From Bryopsis sp. KO-2023 (taxonomy: Eukaryota > Chlorophyta > Ulvophyceae > Bryopsidales > Bryopsidaceae): 64,000 nt of DNA. The DNA is taken from contig BSYQ01000003.1 of NCBI GenBank assembly GCA_030272585.1, positions 7,688,001 to 7,752,000 on the forward strand, in the 5' to 3' direction. Both the position numbers and the translations under genes were made by a program. The notes under the pieces were generated by a model. The model was not told where the DNA came from. It ran no database searches and saw nothing but the letters and a program-made list of their open reading frames with translations. Below, in pieces: positions 25,607-37,206 of the stretch (the stretch's first letter is position 1; every line of letters begins with the position of its first letter).

Positions 25607-26995
25607 CTATTTCAGACATACAATTACTGCTGCAAGAACCAGTGATGTTTTGCCACTATCCAGAAATGGGGCTGACATCAGATCATACCTGTGAATCGAA
25701 GTCCACCTGCCAAAGCATCGACATCAGCGCTCCCTGATAAGATATTGGCAGCACCTTCAATATCAGCATTGAAGATCGCATTTCTCAAAGCATTCGTAAT
25801 TTGTTCCGGGGAGGCTTGTGAAAAGCTTGATTGCTTTGAGGAAGGTGAAGGTTGTGGCTGGGGCTGTGGTTTGGGTGGAGGTGGCGGGGGAAGAGGCGAA
25901 GGCGAGGGCTGTGATTGAGGTGCTGGTGCTGAAAGTGGTGGCGGCTGCACCTACCAAATAAATTAACATTCATGACGGGCAACAAGGGAATGTACAACAT
26001 TCTGGACAACCCAAATCCCTGGTTTCTTCCTGAACTCACCAACTCAGTCCCAGTGCTTGGACTGTTAATCACTTCTGCAACCAAAGCAACATTGTCACGA
26101 GGGGGAGGTGGCCTCTCATCCTTCTGATGTCTCCATCGCCCGGCCAGCTCTTCCTCAATCCACCATTTCACTGCAGGGATCGATGTGTATACTTCAGGAT
26201 TCCCTTCCCTTCCACAACCAAAGCTGGTGGATGCGATACCCACTACCTTTCCCCCCATCAACAGAGGAGCACCAGGATCACTGGCACAGATGGCAGGCTG
26301 CAAATTCTCTGCACACAGCATGTTTTCTGTGATAGTGAATGGCAAGAGGCTCCTACAACGTTCTCGGGAAACACCCTTAAGATGGACCACACTGCTGTCA
26401 TCGCCCCAATCCAGCAACCTGGCTGAACAGCCCTCCCCAGACTCAAAGCAATCATCACTGGCTTCGAGAGGGTACGTCAACAAGGAGGTTTTCCAGCTCA
26501 GGAACACAACAGCCACATCGTTGTCAGAGGTGGCTGGATCGTAGGATGGGTGCAAGGCGATACGCTCGCTGGGAATTATCTCAACAGAGGCATGGTCCCA
26601 GCCTTGGTTGCCGAGTTTCTTTAGGTGCACCTGGTAAGTGGCTGTTTTGTCAAGCGAATCGAAGCAACGGGCACCAGTCAAGACGGCATCCGGCGATATT
26701 GGAACCGCTGAACACAAGTGCTTGCCTGCAGCATCCCTCAATGAGGCAAGCACCAGTTGTTCTTCAACCCTGATCCAGACAAAACCCCCAGAGTCTCAAA
26801 AAACCATAGAGGGAGTCCCATGAGTCATCAGCGAAAATGCTCGAACGTTGAGGGGTGCAGAGATCGCTGCGGGGCTTACTGGTTCAGTTTTCGATCATCC
26901 GCTGCGATGGACCCAACCAACTGTGTTGAGAAAATACATACGATGATCGCCACCGCCAGCGGAATCGAAGATAAGCTCCATGCCGGATTGGCCAT
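25607..26995 (-). CDS. Secreted trypsin-fold protein with substituted catalytic residues (serine pseudoprotease) and Pro-rich tail
   Basis: Join (minus) 26880-26995, 26040-26769, 25689-25950, 25607-25629; phases agree; 376 aa (the 23-nt last exon is the least certain). Signal peptide at residues 1-34. The S1 fold is clear: LTGARCF stands where LTAAHC should be, so the catalytic His is Arg73; DNDVAVVFL keeps the Asp (Asp123). ICASDPGAPLLMGGKVVGI replaces GDSGGPL, so the nucleophile Ser is Pro204. GCGREGNPEVYTSIPAVKWWI is the typical C-terminal strand and helix. Two of three catalytic residues are lost, so proteolysis is not expected; binding or scaffold roles are known for such homologues. A Pro/Ser-rich linker (about residues 285-325) leads to a small helical end, ALRNAIFNADIEGAANIL. 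Confidence 0.85.
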
Positions 26996-27949
26996 CTGCA
27001 CATCCGACAGGCAACCACTAATAAAAAGAAAGGATCGACATCGCCACGCAAACCAACAAACCAGTCGCAACGCAGGGCTCACCTCAACTTGCCCTCACTG
27101 TATCACGCTGGGGACGCTTCACCCAAATTTCCCCAGGCCTCGATTTTGCAAACTTTCTGGTGAAGGAAACATGGTTTTGAAAGGGTGACGGAGCAACGGT
27201 GTGCTTGAGTTGACACATCAATCCCATCCGAACTCTTGTGTGCATACACCGGTCGTTTCTGCTTCGCGATTGGTCAGTGTACTTCCTGCATGTTTTCGGC
27301 TCTGGGGTGTGTGTGGCTGTGTTGCAAAGTGGCTGGAAACTGGTCATATCCGTGGCATCAAGCAACGGGCAGCCGCTGAAATAAAAATACTCAACGACAA
27401 CGGGGACGAGAGCCTCTGCTGAAAGAACGGTCAATAGTACCCCCGAGCTCGATCGCAACGTCGCAATGTTACAGCGGTGTCATGAGATGCCAAGCATTGA
27501 ACGGAACCGTCTTCAATGCATAGGTTGCCGGCGCCACGATTGTTCACGCCGCCGCGAATTGAGTTTAGACATAAACTGTGCTGTGGGCAAGAATTGCGAG
27601 CCCAGTTGATGTGGAATAGATCGCCCGCAGGCGCACCAAGAGGAGAACGACCAACTTGGAACAATTTCGAGACCCAAGATCCGCCACTGAGGGCGCCCTG
27701 GCCGTAAAGGCAGCATGGTGACAGGACGACGGCCCACATCAAAGGCCAATCGTAAAAAGGCCGCTCAAAGAATTAACGCATGAAGAAGTCCCCTCGTCAC
27801 CACCCTTCTTTCATTCAAGGCCTTCTGGCAGCGCACTTTTGGAAGAGAGAAGGGCCATCCCGTCTGACTTCTGCCTGTCATAAATTTGTCCTTGCATTTT
27901 TTTCCAAGGACACTGGTCGCACAGTTTCGTTCTGGGGAGCGTTGAGAAG
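26996..27949. promoter_or_regulatory. Divergent promoter region between pseudoprotease (-) and nitrate transporter (+)
   Basis: 954 bp between start codons with no supported gene, although two minus-strand frames are open. Regulatory elements for the nitrate transporter, usually nitrate-induced and ammonium-repressed in algae, would be expected here. No specific motif was identified. Confidence 0.5.
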
Positions 27950-29726
27950 ATGGCAGGTTGGTGAAACAAACTGAACTCGGCTGTTGGACAACACCTTATG
28001 TTCGCGACACGGAACTGTTCACCTAGCGCAACTTGAGAAAGGCTGCATTCGTTGGCTGTTCGTGGTAATAAGGGTGGTCTGTTTGTGGTCGTATACAGAC
28101 GCAACCAAGTTCATCCTTCCCGTGGACAGTGAGCACAAGGCCACATACTTCAGACCATGGAACTTCAGGGGAGTCCACATGACCTCCTTCCATGCCAGTT
28201 GGTTGGCCTTCTTCACCACTTTCGTCTCCACCTTCGCCCCCGCCGCTCTGTTGCCCCTCATTCGTGACGATTTGAACCTGACGAAGCCGGACTTGGGAAA
28301 CGCCGGTATTGCTGCCGTCACCGGTACTATCGGTGCCCGTATCGTCATGGGAGCTGTGTGCGATAAGTTCGGTCCGCGGTTCGGATACGCCGTTCTCCTG
28401 TTGCTCAGCGCCCCCGCGGTGTTCTGCATGTCTCTCGTCACGGGTCCCACCGGGTTCATCCTGGCGAGGTTCTTCATCGGGTTTTCGCTGGCTACCTTCG
28501 TCGCTTGCCAGTTTTGGTGTTCCGTCATGTTCAACGTGAAGATTGTGGGTGTGGCGAACGCAACAGCTGGTGGATGGGGTAATTTGGGAGGTGGTGTGAC
28601 TCAGCTTCTCATGCCCCTCGTCTACTCCCTCATCAACACCAATGAAGAGCCTTTCACTGCCTGGCGTTGGGCGTTTTTCGTCCCTGGCTCCATGCACATC
28701 ATCATGGGGGCCTTCATCCTTGGATATGCTCAAGATTTGCCTGATGGTAGATATGCTGCTTTGAAGAAGACCGGTCAGATGGCCAAGGCCAGTGGAGGCG
28801 CTTCCTTCCTTGCTGGTGCCAAGAACTACCGCACATGGTTGCTGTTGGCCCTCTATGGATTCTCCTTCGGAGTGGAGTTGACCATGAACAACATTGTGGC
28901 ATCGTACTTCTTCGATCAGTTTGGAGTCAGTTTGAGAGTTGCTGGTGTCCTGGCTTCCATGTTCGGTTTGATGAACTTGTTTGCCCGTTCTGTCGGTGGT
29001 ATCGTTTCCGATAATATGGGAAGGAAGTATGGTATGCGAGGAAGGCTTTGGTCTCTCTGGATCCTCCAAACTGTGGAAGGTGTTCTGTGCGTTATCATGG
29101 GATTGCTCAGTTCCAACTTGGCTGGTACCATGGTGGCCATGATTTCCTTCAGTCTGTTCGTCCAGAGTTCTGAGGGTGCTACCTTCGGTGTGGTTCCTTT
29201 CGTTTCGAAGCGTGGTTTGGGTATTGTGTCTGGTTTCGTCGGAGCGGGTGGAAATGCTGGATCTGCCATCACTCAGCAAATCTTCTTCAAGAGCGACAAG
29301 TGAGTAGTCGAAACAGATGCTGGAACACATCAGCAGTCTATATTTGGTCTGGACATTGTCCTTGTCTGGATGGTTAGGGTTCACAAGCGTCAGGGTAGAA
29401 TGTGTTTACTGATGGGGTGTCTTTTTTGATGCAGATATGAGGTTTATGAAGGTATTACCTTCTTGGGGATCATGATTATCTGCATGACTCTGCTCGTCAT
29501 CCCAATCTATTTCCCCATGTGGGGAGGAATGTTCTTTGGACCAAAGGAAGGCGTCACCGAGGAAGACTACTACCTCGGGGAGTACACCCAAGAGGAAATA
29601 TCCATGGGTTTGGCTAACGCCTCGATCAAGTTTGCAGCTGAGAGTAAATCTCAGCGAGGTTCAGCGCGCCTCCAGAACGAGACTTCCGCCAAGGAAGGCG
29701 TTGAGATGAAAGCTGGAACGACCTAG
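27950..29726 (+). CDS. NRT2: High-affinity nitrate/nitrite transporter, NNP/NRT2 family
   Basis: Join 27950-27956, 28099-29299, 29435-29726; phases agree; 499 aa. The first exon is only seven bases (ATGGCAG), giving the start MADATKFILPVDSEHKA. Its donor is GTTGGT, so this start is inferred; no in-frame ATG exists upstream in exon 2. The protein is a 12-TM MFS carrier: WLAFFTTFVSTFAPAALLP, VCDKFGPRFGY (MFS loop 2-3 motif), AGGWGNLGGGVTQ (nitrate signature in TM5) and the TM11 match FVGAGGNAGSAITQQIFF. A hydrophilic C-tail of about 70 residues ends the protein. It imports nitrate with protons at the plasma membrane, often with NAR2. Codon use is strongly biased (few A-ending codons), so high expression is likely. 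Confidence 0.95.
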
Positions 29727-30975
29727 TGTCTAGATTTGTTCACATGAATCAATTTGTCTGCATAGAAATGCTGGTATAGTTTGTATCTTGGGTTTGGGGG
29801 GTTTGTCATTCTTCCTTCACAGCTGCTGTATTCGGAATGGATTCCCGAACATGACTTGTAGGATCAACCTATGGGGTGAAGTTCACATGAGGGGGCTCTT
29901 CGAGTGGCATTTAGTGATTGATCAACATTTCTGCATTTTTCTTAAAGCTACATTGTGCATTTTCGCTCGGAAGGGTGTATTTCTTTGTTATCGCTTGTTT
30001 TTTCCTTTGTTTTTATGTACAGTTCATTTGGGTTGATGAGGTTGGATGGGTTGGTTTGGGAGAAATGAGGATGGAAAACCTGGCTCTGGTTGGTGTTGTG
30101 CAAATACACCAGCATTGAGTAGTGATGAAAATGATGGGATATGTTTGGGACACGGTCGTATTGTACCAAGGGAAAAGTGTACTTCACAATGTTATATCAG
30201 ATTTCTCTGCAAGAACATGGTTGGAATTGTATCTCTCTCGTGAAAAGTTTAGATTCATGATTAAATTGCTCGAACAATCTGAATACAACAGTTCAGTTCT
30301 GAAAAACCACCCTGTACAAATTGTTCAGGCTCAATAATTGCACAACACATAAATTCAGGCAAGAACGAATTAACCGACGTAAAATATTTCCTTCTCATCA
30401 ACTGCCAAAAGACGCGTATTGCTTCTGAAACTGGTGGAGTAAAATTTTCACAAAGCTTCTAGTGAACGGAAATCATTTCCAGGACTTGTCCCGAAATGTT
30501 CTTTGAGCTGGTGGAACATAGCCGAAGGTGGCGAAGAAAAATATTGGACGGTTGATTGATAATAGGATGGGTAGAAGTTCGTGAACAACCTTTGGTGGCT
30601 CTGTCCAATTCCACGATACAAAGCGGATCATGAAGCGTGATGGAAATGGAAGGGGTGCGCAGGTGGTTTCCAAAGCAGTTTTCGCCCCATATCCGTCAGC
30701 CTTCGAGCATAGATTGTCTGACTTTGCCACAATGAATTGAACTTCTATTCAATTTGGGGCCTGAACAGTGCATTCTACAGCAAAGCTCGACAAGGATTCA
30801 TGGTTTTGCCCACCAGCCCACCTTCTGATTTCTTTAAATCCTACTGCAATTCTAGTTCCTGACCCAGACCTGAAAGAAAATCTTTTCAACGAAGTTCTGC
30901 ATCAAATATTCCCCCTTGGAAATATTGCCATCAGGGATTTCACCCCCTGGTCAAAATGAAGTGATTATATTTTGC
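29727..30975. other. Convergent intergenic region
   Basis: 3' regions of the nitrate transporter (+) and TFIIF alpha (-). No coding frame supported. Confidence 0.5.
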
Positions 30976-33462
30976 TCATTTCTCCAGCTTTTTCTTGATG
31001 CAAACCAATTTCTTTCCGGACCCCTCTGGGTGCTCCATGAAAGTTGCCACCTTTTTCACCCTGGTGATAAATTCTTTGTTGTCTTCTCTGCTCTTAATAA
31101 TTTTCCTGAATGCTGAAATGAGCTCTCCCAAAGGCAAAGGGCCATGACTCCGTAAAAATCGAACTATTTCGTGAATATCAATCGATTTCGGGTCGCCAGG
31201 CTTCTGGTTGCCAGCTTTCGACTTAGGGGAAGAGGACGATTTGGAGGCGTTTGAGCTGGGATTCGATGTCTTGGCTCTTTTGCTGGAGGGGGAACTGTCG
31301 TCTTTGCTGGCGGAATCTTTCCCTGATTTTGATTTTTCAGGTTTCGATTTGGAGTCGTCCTTTTTCTCCTTTCCTGACGTTTCGGCAATCTTTCGTTTGT
31401 TGGCTCGCGATGCTGTTGCTCTTTCCAGCAAAGCTCCGGCCCCCTGCAGGACACAAGCAACATTGTGACATTGGTCAATTGGTCCAATACCCGGTGATGC
31501 ATACTCCTTAAATTTCCATAACCTTTCCACAAAATTGTGCCAGTGAACGTCGTTCGCTGGGAAAACAGAGAGAAATTTGAATGATTTGCTGGAAGGCGTA
31601 AGCCAACCTATATGTGCTGCATTTTTGGAGGGAAGACAGAACCCCCATAAAAAAACACCCCAAAATAACTGCTCCAAAACCTCACCGCAGCCATTTCATC
31701 CAGATCATCAACTTCTTCGTCCTTATCACTGTCAGACTCCAGGCCCGTTTTCTTGAGCAGTTTCTTTATTCTCTTCGCAGAATCGTTGAGCTCCTCGGCC
31801 TCCTGCTCCTCCTCTTCATCGGAGGAATCGCTGCCGACAAATTTTCGCAGCTCGGCCTCGGCCTCAGCATCGTCGTCAGGATTCACCTCCCCCATGTTCA
31901 AATCATCATCAGCAACATCCTCCTCATACTCCCAGTCCTCCACCTGCTCTTTGAGGGAAAAACCATCTTTAACCAAAAATTCTTCTCGAACAACTTTTCA
32001 AGGCAGTTAGATTGTTTGTTTGAACATCTACCCACCCCGTCAGGCTTTATTTTCTCTTCCGGAACAGCATCTTCCTCCCCTGAGCTCAGATCCTCATTTT
32101 TCTCACTCTTATCGCCTCCACGAGCCCCTTTCCCTTGTTTCTTTCGTTTCGGCTTCCTTTCCCTCTCTTCGTCATATTCAGAATCGTCCGAATCTACCTT
32201 CTTCTCACCTCCCTCTTCTGTGCTGCCTTCCCTGCTGTTCATCATGGCCACCCGATTGAGCTTTTCTGAAATCGATTTGGCAACATGGGGTCTTTTTCCA
32301 CGACGCATCAGTTCCTCAGCGTCCTCCAGGGAGGGGACCTCATGTTGCACGACTGGCCTGAAAATGACCCCCATCCCCAACCCCGTCAAAGAGATACCAG
32401 CAAGAGAATGCAATCATATACATATATTCAAGTGGTAGACAATCAGTGGACAATTCCATTCCACAGTCGTTCCCAACCATAGTTTCCACACAGTCCAATC
32501 AGGTTCTTCGCAAAATACAAGATTATGGATGGTCCTGCTGAAGTATTTTGTTTACCTGAAGTTGTACCAGTCATCCACAACGATGGATGTGAGCTGATTC
32601 GGGCCAGTGCCTTTGAGAACAAAATAACCCACATTGGAAGAAGGATTCGCAATGGTTCCTCTCTGAGCAACATGCCCTGGTCTATCTTCAATCAGCCATC
32701 CAGGCAGCACCCCACTACACACAAAAATACCACCACCACCACCACAGGTTTCAGGCCTTCACAAAGTCCAAAATTGCTGCGAAAGTCCTCTGGATTCTCT
32801 GTGTAAAAGCGACAAAAAAACTTGCCCCTAATTGCAGTTATTTTTTCCCTATTTTTTTATTCATCTCGGTGTTTTTGAGCCGACCCACCTTTCATCCTGT
32901 TCTTCTTTCTTGATGTTGCACTCTGATTTTGATGGAGTCAAATCTGGAATACCCTTCCATCAAAACACACACACACAAGTAAGGCACAAAAAAAATCTGA
33001 GAAAGCAAATTGGGCAATCATCTGTGGTTCTGGAGCACTCTTCTACCAGTTTTTCAACAAAAAAAAAGCAGTACTCCAGAACTGAAAGAAGTTTTGCAGC
33101 TGTCAGCTGGGAAAAATATTGGGTGGATAATACTCTAAACAGGTATTTCTCAGGAGTGGCGCCATTCAGGATATGCTATGTCCTCACCAAAGGAAATCGT
33201 CCCAGAAACGTCGAGGCACCCTTCTGCTTTGGCGCCGCCATAATGACGTACTCCTGCTTCGCCACCAGAGTCAATGCGCAGTTTCCAAAGCAAGACCCAA
33301 CCTCACGAACAACTTTTTTCTTTTCATCTTGAAAAACGTGTTTTTAGGACTCTGGCGTTCGACACGAAACAGTGCGCGCGTCTCCGTCGTCGTCTGATTT
33401 TCGACTTTATTTTCCTGCACCTTGATAACGTTTTGACTGTTGCTCGCACCAGCGTCCGCCAT
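30976..33462 (-). CDS. TFIIFalpha: Transcription initiation factor IIF subunit alpha (RAP74)
   Basis: Start ATG 33462, stop 30976. Exons 33307-33462 and 33188-33253 join in phase. Later pieces lie at about 32.89-32.95, 32.75-32.80, 32.56-32.71, 32.04-32.36, 31.69-31.97, 31.45-31.56 and 30.98-31.44 kb; an exon between 32.96 and 33.18 kb is probably unplaced. EYVIMAAPKQKG and GVLPGWLIEDRPGHVAQRG through VVDDWYNFR match the N-terminal dimerisation barrel that pairs with TFIIF beta. The centre is acidic and serine-rich with basic patches (SDSSDEEEEQEAEELND). The C-terminal winged helix is IHEIVRFLRSHGPLPLGELI to KVATFMEHPEGSGKKLVCIK, which contacts FCP1. Shares a 262-bp divergent promoter with RPAC1. 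Confidence 0.88.
32728..32746. repeat. CCA/GGT trinucleotide repeat in a very short intron
   Basis: About six CCA units on the plus strand. On the gene strand (GGT)n begins at the donor of a roughly 37-nt TFIIF alpha intron. Slippage here would change intron length. Confidence 0.55.
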
Positions 33463-33724
33463 CCTGACGTCTCTACTCCCCTGCCTCAACAAATTGAAAG
33501 AAATCCTCTGAGATCGTCGCAAATATCTGCATGAAATTACTCATTTATATCTTTGCTCTTTTTTCCGCCAACTAATTTCCTGCAACAAACGAGTGAGGAC
33601 AGGTGCTCAAAAGCAGTGTCGGAAGGGCGTTCTTTCCAGCCAAACAAAATTCCAGCTGCTGGATCCTGTGCTACTTAGTTTCAGTGGAGATTTAAGCAGT
33701 GGCGGCGGCGGAGGCAGAGTGGAG
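33463..33724. promoter_or_regulatory. Head-to-head promoter between TFIIF alpha (-) and RPAC1 (+)
   Basis: 262 bp between the two start codons. Both genes encode transcription-machinery subunits, so shared control is plausible. No clear TATA box is visible. Confidence 0.6.
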
Positions 33725-36531
33725 ATGGCAAAATCGTCAAAAGCGGGAAATATAGAGTTGCAACAAGAATACGTTCTCTGCGGGCCCGACTTGAACTACC
33801 ACGTAAATCTCCATTTTTCATTTTTGTTAAACCTGAGTTTCTTCCATATGAGAGTGAAATCTCTGGTTGGTTAATTTATGATTGTGTGGGATTGTCAAAA
33901 GCTGTTTCATCAAGCTAGAAAATGCTATGAAAACCAAGAAAGAATGGAAGTTTTTTGAACAGTCACCATGTGCATCCTCAGGATTTATTTTTTCTTGTTT
34001 TCAAGGCAGGATCAGAGGTTTTTGTTCATTCCATGCCATTTGAAAACTTACCTGTCTTTTACAATGCACCATTGCAAAATGGCCTTGGATTCTTGTTTAC
34101 CATACTGAAAACAACAAGACTGTCCAACTATGGATTTTTTCTTGTTATTGGATGACTAATTGTGCCTGTCCATTGCATTTCCAGACGACATGTGAATTTT
34201 CAGCTGGGACGTTCAATTCATCAAACTTCGACTATTCTTGGAACTTCCAAAAATTCAAGGAAGGGTTTTCCATCGTTGTCAAGGATGTTAAGGACGAGAG
34301 GATGGAGTTTGACATGATCGGTGCCGATCCATCATTGGCGAATGCTTTCAGAAGGATTATGATTTCTGAAGTCCCGACAGTAGCAATAGAGCATGTGTTC
34401 TTTATCAACAACACATCAGTGATTGCGGTAGGGGTCCCTCCGACAGAAATCACAGCTTGTCCTGTTTTCACAATATTTGGTGCTGAAGATTTTGGGGCTG
34501 TCCAGAATGCAATATGCTTTTTTTTGTTCCCTTTCCTTTTAGACTTTTTGGATGGAGGTGTGTAGCCCCTATTTTTCTGCAATCAAAGTTTTTGATTAGT
34601 AATGTATTCTTTTCAGAATTTTTTTTAAGTCGTTGGAAGTCTTTTTCTTCTGATTTCCATTGACAAGAAAAAAAATGACATGGATATTTTTCAAAGTTAT
34701 TGGTTGAACAGGTTCTTTTGAACGTCCTGTGTGCGTGTTCAATTGACTTTCCATTTTTGTTCAGGATGAAGTTTTGGCTCATCGATTGGGGCTGGTTCCT
34801 ATTGGCGTTGATCCTCGACTCTTTGTGACTAAGAAAGGTACGCTGGCCGTCGAAATCATGTCAATTCTTTGAAAAATTGAGCGTCGAAAACCTTAATTAG
34901 GACATCCCAGCTTTGGATGGCAAGTCTTGAATGCCAAGAATTAAAACATGCACACCTTTGGATTGATCTTCATATTTTTGGTGTGAAAAAAATATGTTTT
35001 GGTTTTGGTTGAATAAATATGTACGTTTTGAACAGATGATGAGTCAGCCAGCGAAAAAAACTCTCTGGTGTTTAAGCTGCATGTCGCTTGCAAGAAATCT
35101 ACAAAACAAAAAGGTGTTTGTTTATGTGCAGTTCAAATACAAAAAGGCAGAAAAACAAAAATATAACTTCGAGGTCAACCGAAAAAGTGGGTGGAATTTC
35201 TTCGACATGTATTCCCCTTGCTTTTCTATTCGATGCGTGTTGTTTTTTGAACATGAGTTTGACCACCAGTCAGCAATCAAATTTTCTTTTTTGTCTTTGT
35301 TTGCAGAGAACTTGTTTGTAAAAAACAAAGGGAAAGAAATTGCTTTGCTTGTTTTTTACCTTATTTTTTTGCCTGCGAGGAACTCTCACCATTTCATTTC
35401 TTCGGTGTTTGCAATGTCCACCAGACGGGAACTGGAGTTATTAATTTATTTTTATTTTTTTGCTTTTTTCCAGTGGTGTCAGGAGACCTGGTTTGGTTGC
35501 CAATGGGTACAGAGATGCCTACAGAAACCAACTGCAATTTCATGAATGACCAGCAGAAACATTTAAAACTGAAATCTGTGAAGCCTTTCTACAGTGATAT
35601 TCTGCTCGCAAAAATGAGACCTGGACAGGTAAGCCCTTGCTTTGATTAATTCGACCAGTCACCAACCCATCGCATTTTTTTTCTACCAGGGGTGGCATTC
35701 ATCTTTTTTTTTCTATTCAAAAAAAAGGATCTCAAACTGAAATTGAGTCAACACTTGAGGCTGTTTTTTGAAAAGCAGTTTGAGAATCCCTCCCTAAATA
35801 TTAGACAACCGAATTGAGGTTATAAATATTTTCAAAACGGAAAGGATAGAGTTAGACCCCCAGATATTCAAGCGATGGAGGAAACAAAGGGTTGGTTGTC
35901 CAGGTGCAGTGGGTGGTCGTTTGAACAGGAAATCCAATTGGAGGCACACTGCTGTAAGGGAATCGGAAGAGAACATGCTAAATGGTCTCCAGTAGCAACA
36001 GCCTGGTATCGACTCCAACCGGAGGTCGTCCTTCTCAAGGTACACTGAACCTTTGGGAAAATATATGTTCGAAAAGAATTGAGTTTCTTGTTTGAATCGT
36101 GGATGATGTTGGTTGGCTTGGCTGAATTTGGGGTTTTCAATGCAGGATGTGGAAGGAGAACGAGCTAAAACTCTCGCCCAAGAATTTTCGGGGCTTTTTG
36201 TGACAGAAAAGAAGGATGGAAAGACCGTAGCCAAGGTGACGCAAGCTCGAGGGAATGAGAAGCTTCTGGAGAAGGTAATTGCCCAATGAGGAAATAGAAC
36301 CTTCCCCTCTGCACTCCGTTGTGGATTGGTTCTTATTTTTGATGTGTGGGTGTGTAGGTTCGACGGTATTCTGGGGAAGATGCTTGGAAAGACACTCTTC
36401 AACTTCGCAAAAAGAAACGGCATATCATTTTCACAGTAGAATCTGTCGGGCAGTACAAAGCAAAAGAGATTTTTTTGGAAGCTGTGGATATTCTGATCGG
36501 GAAGTGTGACAAATTGATCGAGTCACTGTAG
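33725..36531 (+). CDS. RPAC1: DNA-directed RNA polymerases I and III subunit RPAC1 (AC40)
   Basis: Join 33725-33802, 34185-34427, 34765-34837, 35036-35113, 35474-35628, 35929-36039, 36146-36274, 36358-36531; all phases agree; 346 aa, the usual size. Homologue of bacterial alpha and Pol II RPB3. [19 protein letters not shown] and [20 protein letters not shown] are the alpha-motif dimerisation segments. [33 protein letters not shown] and [20 protein letters not shown] follow as in AC40, and the end [20 protein letters not shown] is the second dimerisation part. It assembles with AC19 in Pol I and Pol III. A run of TAG triplets (36529-36540) begins at the stop codon. Confidence 0.95.
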
Positions 36532-37206
36532 TAGTAGTAGTGGGGTTCATCCAATTAGTTGACAAGATGGTAGGCATGATATTAGGCATAGGCTGATTTG
36601 TGGAGCGTTTGTGTGGGGTTTGTGGTGGAACTGAAAACCTGAATGTTGGTTTTTTCCTGTTCTGTCTTTTGTAGAGTGAGTTTTGTTTCTCACACTCTTG
36701 CCTGACAAAAAGTTGTGACTGGTTGGTGTGAACTCATCTGCAAAGCAATTGGGTGGTTATGGGGTTACCTTTTTGAGGAGCATGCTTTCACAATAGGGTG
36801 CTGCCAAAGATCTTATTTGAAACCCAATCAACATCCATCATCCGACGAATTAGCCAAAGGAAGGATTGGTGGTGTTGTCCAGCATCCCAATCCAGAGCGA
36901 AAGATGACCTCTTTGCTATGCATGCTCAGCAGACAACCAAGATGATGATTGTGGGGGTAGATCGTTCAGTCGAGCGCAACCAAGCCCACCACACTTCCAC
37001 ATGCTCCATCCTCTCACAATTCGCCCCGCCTTGCGCCCATGCGTTTGCATCCGCAGACCAACGACATCGCGTCATGGGCGCTTGAATAGATCTGGCAGCG
37101 CTGCGCCTATCAAATGGTGGGTTGAAACTACGCACCAAGGGTTCGTGTGTGGCAGCGACAATTCGAAGTCGGGATAACGAAACGAGAAAAATAGCGAGAT
37201 GTCTTG
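36532..37206. other. Intergenic between RPAC1 and MutS2
   Basis: 675 bp: 3' region of RPAC1 and promoter of MutS2. A long minus-strand frame (36926-37474) overlaps the MutS2 first exon and looks like a shadow. Confidence 0.5.

Noticed and set aside
28023..29384. 453-codon open frame on the minus strand over the nitrate transporter
   Set aside because: Shadow of biased codon use; low-complexity His/Glu/Thr content, no family.
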